A DNA stretch of 64,000 bases from Massilia oculi (GCF_003143515.1 NZ_CP029343.1:1984001-2048000), one strand, 5' to 3'. Counted from the stretch's first letter, positions 34,524 to 44,336 are shown. Made by a program: numbers and translations. The notes: a model not told the origin generated them from the sequence alone.

Positions 34524-34591
34524 GGCGTGTCTCAGGTCAAAGGGTCATTGTTTTCAGGAAGGTCATCGTCCGACGAAGGATCGATCCGAAC

Positions 34592-35763
34592 TCAAGCCAC
34601 GCCTTCGCCAAAGGCGCCGGCACCAAACGCCAGCGCGCAAAAGCGTTCGCCGATCAGGCGATGCGCCTCCGCCTCGGGATGCAGCTCGTCGGGTAGAGGA
34701 TACCGCGCATTGTCCTCCGGGCCGTAGAGCTCCCTGCCGTCGAGGTAATGGATATGCGCATCGGCCGGCGCCCGCTGCTGGACGATCTTCTGCAACTGCT
34801 CGCGGATCACGCCAAGGGTCAGCTTGCCCTGCCGGCGCTCGGCGTCGTTGCCCATCGCCCGGAACAGCAACTTCCCCTTTTCCAGCGCCTTGCCATCGAA
34901 CATGGTCGGGCCTGGCGTGGTTTCATGGATCGGGCACCAGGTTGGCGAGACCACGAGCAGCGGCGTCGTCGGATGCCCTTCCCTGATCGTATCGAGAAAA
35001 CCGTGCACGGCCGGCCCGAAGGCGCGCAGCCGCATCGCATCCGTGTTGACGAGGTTGATCCCCAGCTTGAGGCTGATCACGTCGGCCGGCAAATCGCGGA
35101 TCGTACGCGCCGTGAACGGATCCAGCAATGCGCTGCCCCCAGGCCCAGGTTGAAGAGGTCGACGCCGGCCAGCCGCGCTGCCACGGCCGGCCAGATGCCG
35201 GTCGGGTTGGTCGCGTTCGATCCCTGGCTGATGGAACTGCCATGGTGCAGCCAGCGGCGCTTGCCCGGCGCCAGAATCGGAGCGAGCGGCGCATCGGCAT
35301 CCAGCGCCACCAGCTCGGTCGTCTCGTCATGCGGCAGCCAGATCTCGACGGTCTTGTCGCCCGGCGGCAGGCCGGCAAAGCGCAGCCGCTGCGGTTCGCC
35401 CGGCCGCATCGTCGCCGCGCCGGACAGCATGTCAATGTCCATGATCTTGCCGCCGGGCGCGCTGGCCTGCTGCGCCAGATGGCCGTCGACGACGAGGTCA
35501 TAGAGGCCGTCCGGGCGCGGCGCCATGGCGCCGTAGCGGCGCTTGGTCGGCAACACGACCAGTTCCACGACCGTCGCCGCCGTGCGCAGCGCCAGGCGCA
35601 CGCCGGAAGGCTGCGCCTCCACCATCGCCAGTTGCGGATCGTGGCACTGGGCGCGCGCCCAGGCCGGCAGGCGGTGCGGCAGCAGGCCCGCTTCCGTGCG
35701 CTCGAGTTCGACGGCGCCATGGACCAGGTCCGGCGTGATCGGTGAATGGAAGGACAACGTCAT
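34592..35763 (-). pseudogene. SGNH/GDSL hydrolase with single frameshift
   Basis: A two-domain SGNH hydrolase of about 390 codons split by one frameshift. From the ATG at 35763 the first frame encodes a beta-sandwich domain (MTLSFHSPITPDLVHGAVEL) and the start of the SGNH domain with block I HHGSSISQGSN. Near 35136-35140 a run of five C (plus strand) shifts the frame. Adding one base restores NLGLGGSALLDPFTARTIRD and continues to block III (LKLGINLVN) and the catalytic block V DELHPEAEAH. All catalytic motifs survive, so the break is recent or a homopolymer sequencing error. The 3' end is duplicated at 30269-30681. Confidence 0.85.
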
Positions 35764-35898
35764 CGCGGTATTCCTTGGTGGATTTATGCAGCGCTCATTA
35801 TAAGGACCCCAGCCGTTGACACCGGCGTCGCCGATGCGTAGTTTTCTCATCCTTTGCTGATCCTTTGCTCATCCATTGCCTGCCCTGGAGATCGTCGC

Positions 35899-37308
35899 TT
35901 GCCCGGATCGCCGCTGCCCACCCGCCGCCGCCTGGCGCTCGCCCTCGCCGCGTTCGGCCTGCCCGCCCTGGCCCGCCAGCCGGTGGTGAACGACGCGACG
36001 CAGCTGAACCCGGTGACCGTCGAGCGCATCCTGGTTCCGCGCACGGTGGACGAGATCGTGGCCGCGCTGCGCGCCCACGCCGGCCCGGTCTCGATCGGCG
36101 GCGCCCGCTACAGCATGGGCGGCCAGATCGCCGCCGACCGCTCGCTGCATCTCGACATGCGCGGCTTCGACCAGGTAGTACGCTTCGTGCCCGCCGAGCG
36201 CCGCATCACGGTCCAGCCGGGCATCACCTGGCGCCGCATCCAGGCCGTCATCGACCCGCACGACCTGGCGCTGCAGGTGATGCAGTCGTATGCCGATTTC
36301 ACCGTGGGCGGCTCGCTCGGCGTCAATGCCCACGGCCGCTACGTCGGGCAAGGGCCGCTGGTCTCGAGCGTGGAGGCGATCCGGCTGGTGCTGGCCGACG
36401 GCGCGCTGGTCACCGCCAGCCCCACCCGCAACAGCGACCTCTTTTACGGCACGATCGGCGGCTATGGCGGCATCGGCGTGATCGTGGAAGCGACCTTGCG
36501 CCTGGCCGACAATGCCCCACTCGAGCGACGTTCGCAAGTCATGTCGCTGTCGAGCTACCGCCGCTTCTTCGCAGCGCGCATCGGCGCCGATCCAGACGCG
36601 GTGATGCACAACGCGACCTTGTATCCCGACGACTACACGCTGGTGCGCGCGGTGACCTATTCGCGCACCCTCCGCGCGGTGACGCTGCCCAACCGCCTCA
36701 CCGCCACGGGCGGCGACTACCGCGTCGAACGCCGGCTGCAGGAAGTGATCTCGGCTTCGCCCTGGGGCAAGGAGCTGCGCCGGCGCATCCTCGAGCCGCT
36801 GCTCTATTCGACCGACGCGGTCGAGTGGCGCAACCACCAGGCCGGCCTCGACATCCATTCGCTCGCGCCGCTGGCCGGCGCCGGGACGACCTATGCGCTG
36901 CAGGAGTATTTCGTGCCGGTCGCTGCGCTGGAGCGCTTCGCCGGGCGGCTGCGCGCCATCCTGCGCCAGCACCGTGTGAACGTCATCAACGTTTCGATCC
37001 GCCATGCGCGCAAGGATCCCGGCACCCTGCTGGCCTGGGCCCGCAGCGACGTGTTCGCCTTCGTGCTGTACTACCGCCAGTACACCGCGCCGCGCGAGCG
37101 GAACGCGGTGCGCGCCTGGACCCGCGCGCTGGTCGACGCCGCGACGGCGCTGGGTGGCTCCTACTACCTGCCCTACCAGATCCACGCGACCGTGGCGCAA
37201 TTCCACGCCGCCTATCCCGAGGCCGAGCGCTTCTTCGCGCTCAAGCGCAGGGTCGACCCGGCGTACAGGTTCCGCTACAAGCTGTGGGACGCGTACCATA
37301 GGGGTTGA
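35899..37308 (+). CDS. secreted FAD-linked oxidase (VAO family, lactone oxidase-like)
   Basis: A flavin oxidase of the vanillyl-alcohol/aldonolactone oxidase superfamily, about 469 residues from the TTG at 35899. That start follows GGAGA and gives a Tat-like signal, TRRRLALALAAFGLPALARQ. The FAD-binding PCMH domain has PVSIGGARYSMGGQIA, ITVQPGITWRRIQAVID and GGSLGVNAHGRYVGQG. A C-terminal ALO-like domain follows, ending FRYKLWDAYHRG. Related enzymes oxidise sugar lactones or alditols with oxygen, but the substrate here is unknown. An earlier TTG at 35854 would spoil the signal. The next gene follows after 28 bp. Confidence 0.83.
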   Translation: MPGSPLPTRRRLALALAAFGLPALARQPVVNDATQLNPVTVERILVPRTVDEIVAALRAHAGPVSIGGARYSMGGQIAADRSLHLDMRGFDQVVRFVPAERRITVQPGITWRRIQAVIDPHDLALQVMQSYADFTVGGSLGVNAHGRYVGQGPLVSSVEAIRLVLADGALVTASPTRNSDLFYGTIGGYGGIGVIVEATLRLADNAPLERRSQVMSLSSYRRFFAARIGADPDAVMHNATLYPDDYTLVRAVTYSRTLRAVTLPNRLTATGGDYRVERRLQEVISASPWGKELRRRILEPLLYSTDAVEWRNHQAGLDIHSLAPLAGAGTTYALQEYFVPVAALERFAGRLRAILRQHRVNVINVSIRHARKDPGTLLAWARSDVFAFVLYYRQYTAPRERNAVRAWTRALVDAATALGGSYYLPYQIHATVAQFHAAYPEAERFFALKRRVDPAYRFRYKLWDAYHRG

Positions 37309-37336
37309 TCCAGCCAATGAAACGAAAGCCGATACC

Positions 37337-37702
37337 ATGCTGATACGTGTCTTCACGACCGATGACCACTCCGAACCCACCCTGGCCATGGAAACCCAGG
37401 TCGATGCCGGCACGCTGATGGCGATGGCGCAACCGCGCGCAGCCGAGGCGCGCGAACGTGGCGCCGAATGGACCGCGGGCGCCATCCCCTTCTTTGTCCA
37501 GGAACTCGTCGATGCGCTGCAAGCGGGCAAACCGGGCCAGGAAATCGAGATGCAGGCGACGAACGCCGCGATGGCCGCATGGCTCTACGACTCGGTCCAC
37601 GATGGCGTGAGCGCGGAAGTCTTCGCAGCTTGCGACCTGGTGTTCACGCAGTCGGCGGGCGGCGTGGTGCAATACGACCGCACACCCGCCACGGCAGGCT
37701 GA
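37337..37702 (+). CDS. hypothetical protein, 121 residues
   Basis: A 121-residue soluble acidic protein starting MLIRVFTTDDHSEPTLAMET, with an Ala/Met-rich centre and no signal peptide, membrane segment or known motif. It is 28 bp downstream of the FAD oxidase on the same strand and could be co-transcribed. It converges on rfaE2 with 8 bp between stop codons. I recognise no family. Confidence 0.65.
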   Translation: MLIRVFTTDDHSEPTLAMETQVDAGTLMAMAQPRAAEARERGAEWTAGAIPFFVQELVDALQAGKPGQEIEMQATNAAMAAWLYDSVHDGVSAEVFAACDLVFTQSAGGVVQYDRTPATAG

Positions 37703-37710
37703 AGAATCAG

Positions 37711-38184
37711 TCAGCCGCGGATCCGCGCGACCAGCTTGGTGGTCGAGCGGTCGTGCTCGAAGTCGATCGCCACCGCCCGGCCGCCATAGGCCAGCACGGC
37801 CTTGCCTTCGGGGATCTGGTGCATCACGTAGTCGCCGCCCTTGGCGTAGATGTCAGGCCGGCCTTCCTGCACCACCTCCAGGGCCGTGTCCTCGTCGAAT
37901 TCGACCACCAGACTGACCGATTCCAGCGCCGCCAGCACCGCCATGCGGTCGGCCAGGGTGTTGTGAGGGCGGTCGTCGCCCTTGCCCAGGCGCTTGACCG
38001 AGGCATCGGTGTTCGCCGCCACCACCAGCGAACCTCCCAGTTCGCGCGCCTGCGCCAGATAGGTCACGTGGCCGCGGTGCAGGATGTCGAACACGCCGTT
38101 GGTCAGCACGACCGGTTTCGGCAATGCGGCGATACGCGCAGCCAGCTCGGCGCGCGTGCATATCTTGTTTTCGAATGAAGGCAT
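37711..38184 (-). CDS. rfaE2: D-glycero-beta-D-manno-heptose-1-phosphate adenylyltransferase
   Basis: A 157-residue nucleotidyltransferase that makes ADP-heptose for the LPS inner core. The HxGH-type motif is in LTNGVFDILHRGHVTYL, with NTDASVKRLGKGDDRP and KGGDYV further on, and the C-terminal STTKLVARIRG typical of the family. It is the stand-alone second domain of HldE, so a separate HldA/RfaE1 kinase should be encoded elsewhere. The ATG at 38184 gives MPSFENKICTRAELA. It lies 23 bp after the orphan PilU-like gene in the same direction. Confidence 0.93.
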   Translation of the reverse strand: MPSFENKICTRAELAARIAALPKPVVLTNGVFDILHRGHVTYLAQARELGGSLVVAANTDASVKRLGKGDDRPHNTLADRMAVLAALESVSLVVEFDEDTALEVVQEGRPDIYAKGGDYVMHQIPEGKAVLAYGGRAVAIDFEHDRSTTKLVARIRG

Positions 38185-38207
38185 AAGGCAAAAAAATAAA
38201 GCGAATG

Positions 38208-39389
38208 TCAGTGTTTCGGCGAGTCTTCGTCGGGTTCTTCCTCGATCGCCATCGACAGCTCGGCCGGCCGCGCGGCAGCGGCGCCCGGCTCCCGCTCGCC
38301 CGACAGCTTGACCTGCAGGCGCAGGCCATTGGCCGAGTCGGCATTGCGGATCGCCTCGTCGTAGCCGATCAAGCCCTTGTTGTACAGCTCGAACAAGGCC
38401 TGGTCGAAGGTGCACATGCCCAGTTCGCGCGACTTGTGCATGATCTCCTTGATGTTCTGGAAGTTCCCTTTGAGGATCATCTCGCCGATGGTCGGCGTGT
38501 TCAGCAGGATTTCGATGGCCGCCTTGCGTCCTTTTCCATCCTCGGTACGCACCAAGCGTTGCGAGACGATGGCGCGCAGGTTCGACGACAAGTCCATCAA
38601 CAGCTGATTGCGCCGCTCCTCCGGGAAGAAGTTGATGATGCGGTCCATCGTCTGGTTGGCGTTATTGGCGTGCAGCGTGCCCAGGCACAGGTGGCCGGTC
38701 TCGGCGAAGGCGATCGCATGTTCCATGGTCTCGGTGTCGCGGATCTCGCCGATCAGGATCACGTCCGGCGCCTGGCGCAGCGTGTTCTTGAGCGCGTGAT
38801 GCCACGACAGGGTGTCGACACCCACTTCGCGGTGCGTCACCAGACATTGCTTGTTCTTGTGGACGTACTCCACCGGGTCTTCCACCGTGATGATGTGGCC
38901 GGCCGAGTTGCTGTTGCGGTAGTCGATCATCGCCGCCAGCGTGGTCGACTTGCCGGAACCGGTGCCGCCCACGACCAGCACCAGGCCGCGCTTGGTCATC
39001 ACCACGTCCTTGAGCACTTCGGGCAGGTCGAGCTTTTCGAAATTGGGGATCTCGGAAGCGATCGTGCGCACCACCATGCCCACGCTCTGCTGCTGCACGT
39101 AGACGTTGACGCGGAAGCGGCAGACGCCCGGCAGAGAAATCGCGAAATTGCACTCCATCTCGGCCTCGAACTCGGCGCGCTGGCGCTCGTTCATGATCGA
39201 CAGCGCCAGTGCGCGCGTGACTTCGCCCGTCAGGCGCTGCTGGCTGAGCGCCTTCATCGCCCCCTGGTGTTTAATGCTTGGAGGAAAGTCAGCCGAGATG
39301 AAGAGGTCGGAGCCGCCCTGGTGGTGCATCACCGTGAGGAGCTTGTGGATATAGGCCTGGGCTTCCGCCGGGCCGAATGTCGAGGACAT
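38208..39389 (-). CDS. PilT/PilU-like type IV pilus ATPase, orphan paralogue
   Basis: A 393-residue secretion-superfamily ATPase of the PilU type. It has an N-terminal PAS-like domain (SDLFISADFPPSIK), Walker A GGTGSGKSTT, the Asp box, Walker B (VILIGEIRDTETM) and His box (GHLCLGTLHANNANQT). The C-terminal tail is acidic (AIEEEPDEDSPKH), which the linked pilU lacks. Retraction ATPases of this type depolymerise type IV pili together with PilT. It is not beside other pilus genes; rfaE2 follows it and oxyR is divergent. A complete pilT-pilU pair lies at 51-53 kb, so this is a third paralogue. Confidence 0.88.
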   Translation of the reverse strand: MSSTFGPAEAQAYIHKLLTVMHHQGGSDLFISADFPPSIKHQGAMKALSQQRLTGEVTRALALSIMNERQRAEFEAEMECNFAISLPGVCRFRVNVYVQQQSVGMVVRTIASEIPNFEKLDLPEVLKDVVMTKRGLVLVVGGTGSGKSTTLAAMIDYRNSNSAGHIITVEDPVEYVHKNKQCLVTHREVGVDTLSWHHALKNTLRQAPDVILIGEIRDTETMEHAIAFAETGHLCLGTLHANNANQTMDRIINFFPEERRNQLLMDLSSNLRAIVSQRLVRTEDGKGRKAAIEILLNTPTIGEMILKGNFQNIKEIMHKSRELGMCTFDQALFELYNKGLIGYDEAIRNADSANGLRLQVKLSGEREPGAAAARPAELSMAIEEEPDEDSPKH

Positions 39390-39543
39390 GCGGGCCTTTC
39401 AAAAATTGCAGTGGTGTAGGTCGCCGGGCAATTATATCGACTATGATTCTCGTTAAACTAATATTTCATGGCTAAAACGGGTGTACCGCCCCGGTCCGCC
39501 GTCCCGGCGCCGGCCAGGGTGCGCTACCCGAAACACATAAAAC

Positions 39544-40485
39544 ATGACACTGACCGAGCTGAAATACATTGTCGCCGTCGCGCGCGCCAAACACTTCGGC
39601 CATGCCGCCGAAGCCTGTTTCGTGGCCCAGCCCACCCTGTCCGTCGCCATCAAGAAGCTCGAGGACGAGCTGGGCGTGACCCTGTTCGAACGCGGCGGCT
39701 CCGAAGTCTCCGTGACGCCGCTGGGCGCCCAGATCGTGGCCCAGGCCGAGCGCGTGCTGGAACAGACCGCCGCCATCAAGGAGCTGGCCAAGCAGAACAA
39801 GGATCCGCTGGCCGGCCCGCTGCGCCTGGGCGTGATCTATACCATCGGCCCCTACCTGCTGCCGCCGCTCGTGAAGAACCTGATCGACACCGTGCCGCAG
39901 ATGCCGCTGGTGCTGCAAGAGAATTACACGCACAAGCTGCTGGAGCTGCTGCGCCAGGGCGAGCTGGATGCCGCCATCATGGCGCTGCCGCTGCCCGACC
40001 ATGGCATGTCGGTGCAGCCGCTGTACGACGAACCCTTCATCGTGGCCATGCCGAAGAGCCATCCGTGGGCGGGCCGCAAGGAAATCTCGGCCGAAGACCT
40101 CAAAAACGAGACCATGCTGCTGCTGGGCGCCGGCCACTGCTTCCGCGACCAGGTGCTCGAAGTGTGCCCGGAAATGGCGCGCTTCTCGGCGCCCGGCAAC
40201 GGCATGCAACGCACCTTCGAAGGCTCGTCGCTCGAGACGATCCGCCACATGGTCGCCAGCGGCATCGGCCTGACCGTGTTGCCGCGCGCCTCGGTGGCCG
40301 ACCTGCACGATCCGAACGGCCTGCTCACCTACGTGCCCTTCCTGCCGCCGGCGCCGTCGCGCCGCGTGGTGATCGCCTGGCGCAAGAGCTTCACCCGCCG
40401 CGCCGCGATCGACGCGGTGGTGCGCGCGGTGAGCGAATGCCACCTGCCGGGCGTGCAAATGGTCACGCTCGAGGCGGCGGCATAG
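39544..40485 (+). CDS. oxyR: hydrogen peroxide-responsive LysR regulator OxyR
   Basis: A 313-residue LysR regulator with the redox pair of OxyR: GAGHCFRDQVLEVC places cysteines at 199 and 208, exactly the E. coli numbering. The N-terminal HTH reads LKYIVAVARAKHFGHAAEAC and FVAQPTLSVAIKKLEDELG. On oxidation it activates catalase, peroxiredoxin and related genes; no such target is adjacent. The start is the ATG at 39544. Its 3' end overlaps the convergent mechanosensitive-channel gene by 23 bp. Confidence 0.95.
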   Translation: MTLTELKYIVAVARAKHFGHAAEACFVAQPTLSVAIKKLEDELGVTLFERGGSEVSVTPLGAQIVAQAERVLEQTAAIKELAKQNKDPLAGPLRLGVIYTIGPYLLPPLVKNLIDTVPQMPLVLQENYTHKLLELLRQGELDAAIMALPLPDHGMSVQPLYDEPFIVAMPKSHPWAGRKEISAEDLKNETMLLLGAGHCFRDQVLEVCPEMARFSAPGNGMQRTFEGSSLETIRHMVASGIGLTVLPRASVADLHDPNGLLTYVPFLPPAPSRRVVIAWRKSFTRRAAIDAVVRAVSECHLPGVQMVTLEAAA

Positions 40486-42133
40486 TCTTATCCAGCGTCA
40501 CCAGGCCTGCATCCTCTCCTTCCTCGCCAGGACCACCCGGCTGGTTTCGGGCGCCTGTCTGCTCGCGCGACAACACGATCTTCTGGGTCGGGAAGGCGAA
40601 GGGGATGCCGGCCGCTTCCAGCCGCTCGTGGATCTTCAGCAGCAGCGTCTCGCGGATGATGACCTGGGTGTCGAACTCGCTCACGTTGATGTACGACCAG
40701 ACATCGATGTTGAAGGCGCGATCGTTGATGCTGCCCAGCCGCGCGCGATGGCCCTCGGCCATGTTCTTCTCTTCCGTCAGCACCTGCTGGACGATGGTGA
40801 TCGCCTCCTTCAGCCTGGCCGACGGGGTGCCGAGCGGCACCGCGATGGTCGGGTTGAACAGGAAGCGGTCGCGCGCCGCGAAGTTCTCGATCTGGCGCGC
40901 CGACAGGTCGCCGTTGGGGATCGTGACGATGGTGCGCTCGCCGGTGCGGATGCGGGTCGAGCGGATGCCCACGTCTTCCACGGTGCCGACCACGTCGCCC
41001 ACCTTGACGAAGTCGCCCACCTGCAGCGGCTTGTCGGCGATCACGGTGACGCTGCCGACCAGGTTCTCCACCGTCTTCTGGGCGCCCAGCGCCAGCGCGA
41101 TACCGCCGATACCCAGCGCCGCGATACCGGTCGTGACGTCGATGCCGAAGGTGCCGAGGATGGCGACGCCCGAGAACGCCAGCAGCAGGATCTTGGCGGC
41201 GCGGCGCGCCAGCGTGATGACGGCCACCACCTGGCGCCGCTGGCTGCGCTGCATGCGCGCGGTGGCCAGCTCGGCGACCGCGTCGATCAGCCGCAGGCCG
41301 AACCACACCAGGGCGATGACCGAAACGATGCCGGTATAGCGCAGCAGGGTCGTGCGCGCAACGATCGACACCGGCAGCCGTTCGGCCCAGCTGTAGAACA
41401 GTCCGACCGCGATCAATAAGCTGGCCGGCGGAAGCGCCGCCTCCATGAATCGCACGAGGCCGTTGGCGCCGGCGTCGGGCACCAGCTTGCGCATGGCGGC
41501 GACGATCAGGGCCGCCACCGTCCACAGGCCGCCGAAGATCAGGACACCGAGCCCGATCAGCATCGCCCAGTCCTTCAGCGGCGCGCCGGCAATGGTGAAT
41601 TCATTCTTGTCCGGCTCCTGCGCCACCGGCTCCTTGCGCGCCGCCTGCGCGACCTGGTCGATCGTCTCGCGCGACACGCGCCACACCTGGTGGTCGCCGT
41701 CCTGGCCGCGGGTCAGCAGGATCGGCACCTTCTTGTCCTGGATGGTCAGGACGCCGACGTTTTCCTGCTCGGCCGCCAGCTCGTCGTCGATCTTGCCGAT
41801 GGCCTCGTTCGACAACGCGACGAACGGCGACAGCGATCCGCCGTTGTCCAGCAGCGAATGGAAATTACGCGCCTGGGTGATGGCGTTGGTGCGCTGGCGG
41901 TTGCTCCCGGCCGGCATGTCGAGGTACTGGGCAGCGCGATCGTAATCGGGCTCGGCCAGGGCGGAAATCAGGCCCGACACCATCGAGCGCGGCGTCTCGC
42001 GCTTGAGCGGATCGGGAATGACTTCCTCGGCGGGCGCCGCTTCCTCCGCCTGGCCGGCGGCGAAGGCGGTCGGTGACAGGGGCGCCGCCAGGGCGATCAG
42101 GAGCAGCAGCAAGAAACGGAAATGAAAACGCAT
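40463..42133 (-). CDS. mechanosensitive ion channel (MscS family)
   Basis: A 556-residue MscS-family protein. It has a cleavable signal (LLLLLIALAAPLSPTAFAAG), a periplasmic domain to about residue 185, then several helices and the MscS pore region. The pore helix is Gly/Ala-rich (GIAALGIGGIALALGAQKTV), followed by the beta domain (DFVKVGDVVGTVEDVGIRST, TIVTIPNGDLSARQIEN). The long periplasmic part places it with the larger MscS relatives. It relieves osmotic pressure in the inner membrane. I chose the ATG at 42133 because MRFHFRFLLLLL forms the signal start. Confidence 0.9.
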   Translation of the reverse strand: MRFHFRFLLLLLIALAAPLSPTAFAAGQAEEAAPAEEVIPDPLKRETPRSMVSGLISALAEPDYDRAAQYLDMPAGSNRQRTNAITQARNFHSLLDNGGSLSPFVALSNEAIGKIDDELAAEQENVGVLTIQDKKVPILLTRGQDGDHQVWRVSRETIDQVAQAARKEPVAQEPDKNEFTIAGAPLKDWAMLIGLGVLIFGGLWTVAALIVAAMRKLVPDAGANGLVRFMEAALPPASLLIAVGLFYSWAERLPVSIVARTTLLRYTGIVSVIALVWFGLRLIDAVAELATARMQRSQRRQVVAVITLARRAAKILLLAFSGVAILGTFGIDVTTGIAALGIGGIALALGAQKTVENLVGSVTVIADKPLQVGDFVKVGDVVGTVEDVGIRSTRIRTGERTIVTIPNGDLSARQIENFAARDRFLFNPTIAVPLGTPSARLKEAITIVQQVLTEEKNMAEGHRARLGSINDRAFNIDVWSYINVSEFDTQVIIRETLLLKIHERLEAAGIPFAFPTQKIVLSREQTGARNQPGGPGEEGEDAGLVTLDKTMPPPRA

Positions 42134-42202
42134 AAGCAAGTCGACTCCTTTGACTGGGCATCTGGCCGATGCGGTACAAAATGTATATCCAGAAAATGCA
42201 AA

Positions 42203-42218
42203 CGGACACTGATGTCCG
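42203..42218. repeat. short hairpin between MscS-family and peptidase genes
   Basis: Arms CGGACA (42203-42208) and TGTCCG (42213-42218) enclose a 4-base loop in the 143-bp gap after the peptidase stop codon. It has no U-tract and may be a weak terminator or an operator. Confidence 0.4.
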
Positions 42219-42276
42219 CCAGCAAAGTCTAGCATCCGGCCGCGCCCGCCCCCACACTATTGCCGGGCTTCTACGC

Positions 42277-44322
42277 TCATTTCACTTGCAATCCCGTCCA
42301 ATGCGCGGCGAACGCCCATTTGTCGGCCATCTCGGCGATGGCCTTGGCGGTCGGCTTGCCGGCGCCATGGCCAGCCTGCGTCTCGATGCGCACCAGGTGC
42401 GGGCGCGGCCCGGCATCGATGTGCTGGAGCGCCGCGACGTACTTGAAGGTATGAGCAGGGACGACACGGTCGTCGGTATCGGCCGTCGTGGCGAGGATGG
42501 CCGGATAGGGTTTGCCGGCCGCCACGTTGTGGTAGGGCGAATAGGCCAGCAGGTTGCGGAACTGCGCCTCGTTGGCGGGATCACCGAACTCGCCCATCCA
42601 CAGGCGTCCGCCCGTAAAACGGTGGAAGCGCAGCATGTCCATCACGCCGACGCCGGGCAAGGCGGCCGCGAACAGCTCCGGTCTCTGGTTGACGACCGCG
42701 CCCACCAGCAGGCCGCCGCCGGATTCGCCATGCACGGCCAGGCCGTCCGGCGTCACGATGCGCTGGGTGTGCAGGTACTCCGCGGCGGCCAGAAGATCGT
42801 CGTAGCTGGTCTGCTTTCGGTCGAGACGGGCCGCCTCGTGCCAGGCCTTGCCGTATTCTCCGCCGCCGCGGATATTGGCGATCGCCACGATCCCTCCCTG
42901 CTCGATCCAGGCCAGCAGGCTCGGCTCGTAGTACGAGATCATGCTGATGCCGAAAGCGCCGTAACCGTGCAGCAGGGTCGGCGCCGGCCCCGCGACGTCG
43001 CTGCGCCGGATGAGGAACATCGGCACCCGGGCGCCGTCGCGCCCCGCATGGAAGCGCTGCTCGACCACGATGTTCTTCAGATCGGCGTCGACCGTCGGCG
43101 CCGCCCACACGCTTGCCGTGTTCGCGGCCACGTCGTAGCCGTAGATCGTCGTCGGCGCATTGAAACTGGTGAACACGAAGAAGGCTTCGTTGTCATCGGG
43201 ATGGCCCTGGAAGCCGCCCGCGCTGCCGATGCCGGGCAGCGGCACCACGCCATCCGGCCGGCCCTCGAGCGTGAAGCGCCGCAGCTGGGTTTTCACGTCG
43301 ACCAGGTACGTCCCGATCAGGCGGCCGCCAACCAGGCGCGCGTCGCCCAGCACCGCGCTGTCCTGCGCAATCAGGTCTTGCGGCAGGGCGCCGGGGTCGG
43401 CCAGATCGAGGGTCGCGATGCGGCGCCGTTCGGCGCGCTCGCTGGTCAGCAGGTACAAGGTATTACCGGCGTCGCCCACCGGCGACCATTCGGCGTCGAA
43501 GCCTTTGACCACGGTGCGCGGCTGCCAGCGTTCGTCGTGCAGGTCGATGACGACCAGGTTGTTGGTCTGGGTGCCGGGCGTGGACGTGATCACCGCATGG
43601 CGTCCGCTGTCGGTCACCTCGACGAAGTGCAGCAGCTCGGGCCGCTCAGGTGTCGCATACAGCAGCCGGTCGCTCGACTGCGGCGTGCCCAGCGCATGGA
43701 AATAGACCGCGTGGTTGGCCAGGGCGGCGTCGCCCGCCGTCGCTTCGGGATAGCGCGTGTAGAAAAAGCCCGCGCCATCGGGCATCCATGCAATGGTCGT
43801 GAAGCGGGCCCAGGCCAATGCATCGTCGAGGATTTTTCCGGTGGCGACCTCCATGACCTTGATGGTGCGCCAGTCGGCGCCGTCTTCCTGCACGGCGTAG
43901 GCGAGCAGCGCGCCGTCTCTCGATGGCGCCCATTCGGCCAGCGCTCGCGTGCCGTGTTCGGACCAGGTATTGGGGTCGATCAGCACGCGCACCAAGCCGT
44001 CGACGCCCTCGCGCACGAGCAGGGTCGCCTGGTTCTCGAGGCCGGGATTGCGGGTGTAGAAATAACGCCCGCCCCGCTCGCGCGGGACCGTGAATTTCTC
44101 GTGATTCTGCAACGCCTCGAGCCGCGCGCGAAAGACCGCGCGGCCCGGCAGCTCGGCCAGGCAGGCGTTCGTCAAGGCGTTCTGCGCCGCGATCCAGGCC
44201 GCGACCTCGCCGTCGCTGCGCGCATCGCCTTCCAGCCAGCGGTAAGGGTCGTCGATCCGCTGTCCGTGCAGGACGTCGACGGTATCGGTGCGGCGGGTGG
44301 CGGGATAGGCGGTTGGGTGCAT
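42277..44322 (-). CDS. prolyl oligopeptidase family serine peptidase
   Basis: A 681-residue S9A peptidase. The N-terminal portion begins in the family way (DVLHGQRIDDPYRWLEGD) and continues into the beta-propeller to about residue 410. The C-terminal alpha/beta hydrolase domain has YGAFGISM, the nucleophile in VHGESGGGLLVGA (GESGGG rather than the usual GGSNGG), the acid in DTDDRVVP and His in AGHGAGKP. It cleaves short peptides after proline, and no signal peptide is seen, so it is cytoplasmic. The ATG at 44322 is 14 bp after the TetR gene, implying an operon under that regulator. Confidence 0.93.
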   Translation of the reverse strand: MHPTAYPATRRTDTVDVLHGQRIDDPYRWLEGDARSDGEVAAWIAAQNALTNACLAELPGRAVFRARLEALQNHEKFTVPRERGGRYFYTRNPGLENQATLLVREGVDGLVRVLIDPNTWSEHGTRALAEWAPSRDGALLAYAVQEDGADWRTIKVMEVATGKILDDALAWARFTTIAWMPDGAGFFYTRYPEATAGDAALANHAVYFHALGTPQSSDRLLYATPERPELLHFVEVTDSGRHAVITSTPGTQTNNLVVIDLHDERWQPRTVVKGFDAEWSPVGDAGNTLYLLTSERAERRRIATLDLADPGALPQDLIAQDSAVLGDARLVGGRLIGTYLVDVKTQLRRFTLEGRPDGVVPLPGIGSAGGFQGHPDDNEAFFVFTSFNAPTTIYGYDVAANTASVWAAPTVDADLKNIVVEQRFHAGRDGARVPMFLIRRSDVAGPAPTLLHGYGAFGISMISYYEPSLLAWIEQGGIVAIANIRGGGEYGKAWHEAARLDRKQTSYDDLLAAAEYLHTQRIVTPDGLAVHGESGGGLLVGAVVNQRPELFAAALPGVGVMDMLRFHRFTGGRLWMGEFGDPANEAQFRNLLAYSPYHNVAAGKPYPAILATTADTDDRVVPAHTFKYVAALQHIDAGPRPHLVRIETQAGHGAGKPTAKAIAEMADKWAFAAHWTGLQVK

Positions 44323-44336
44323 GGCGGTTCTCCTTG

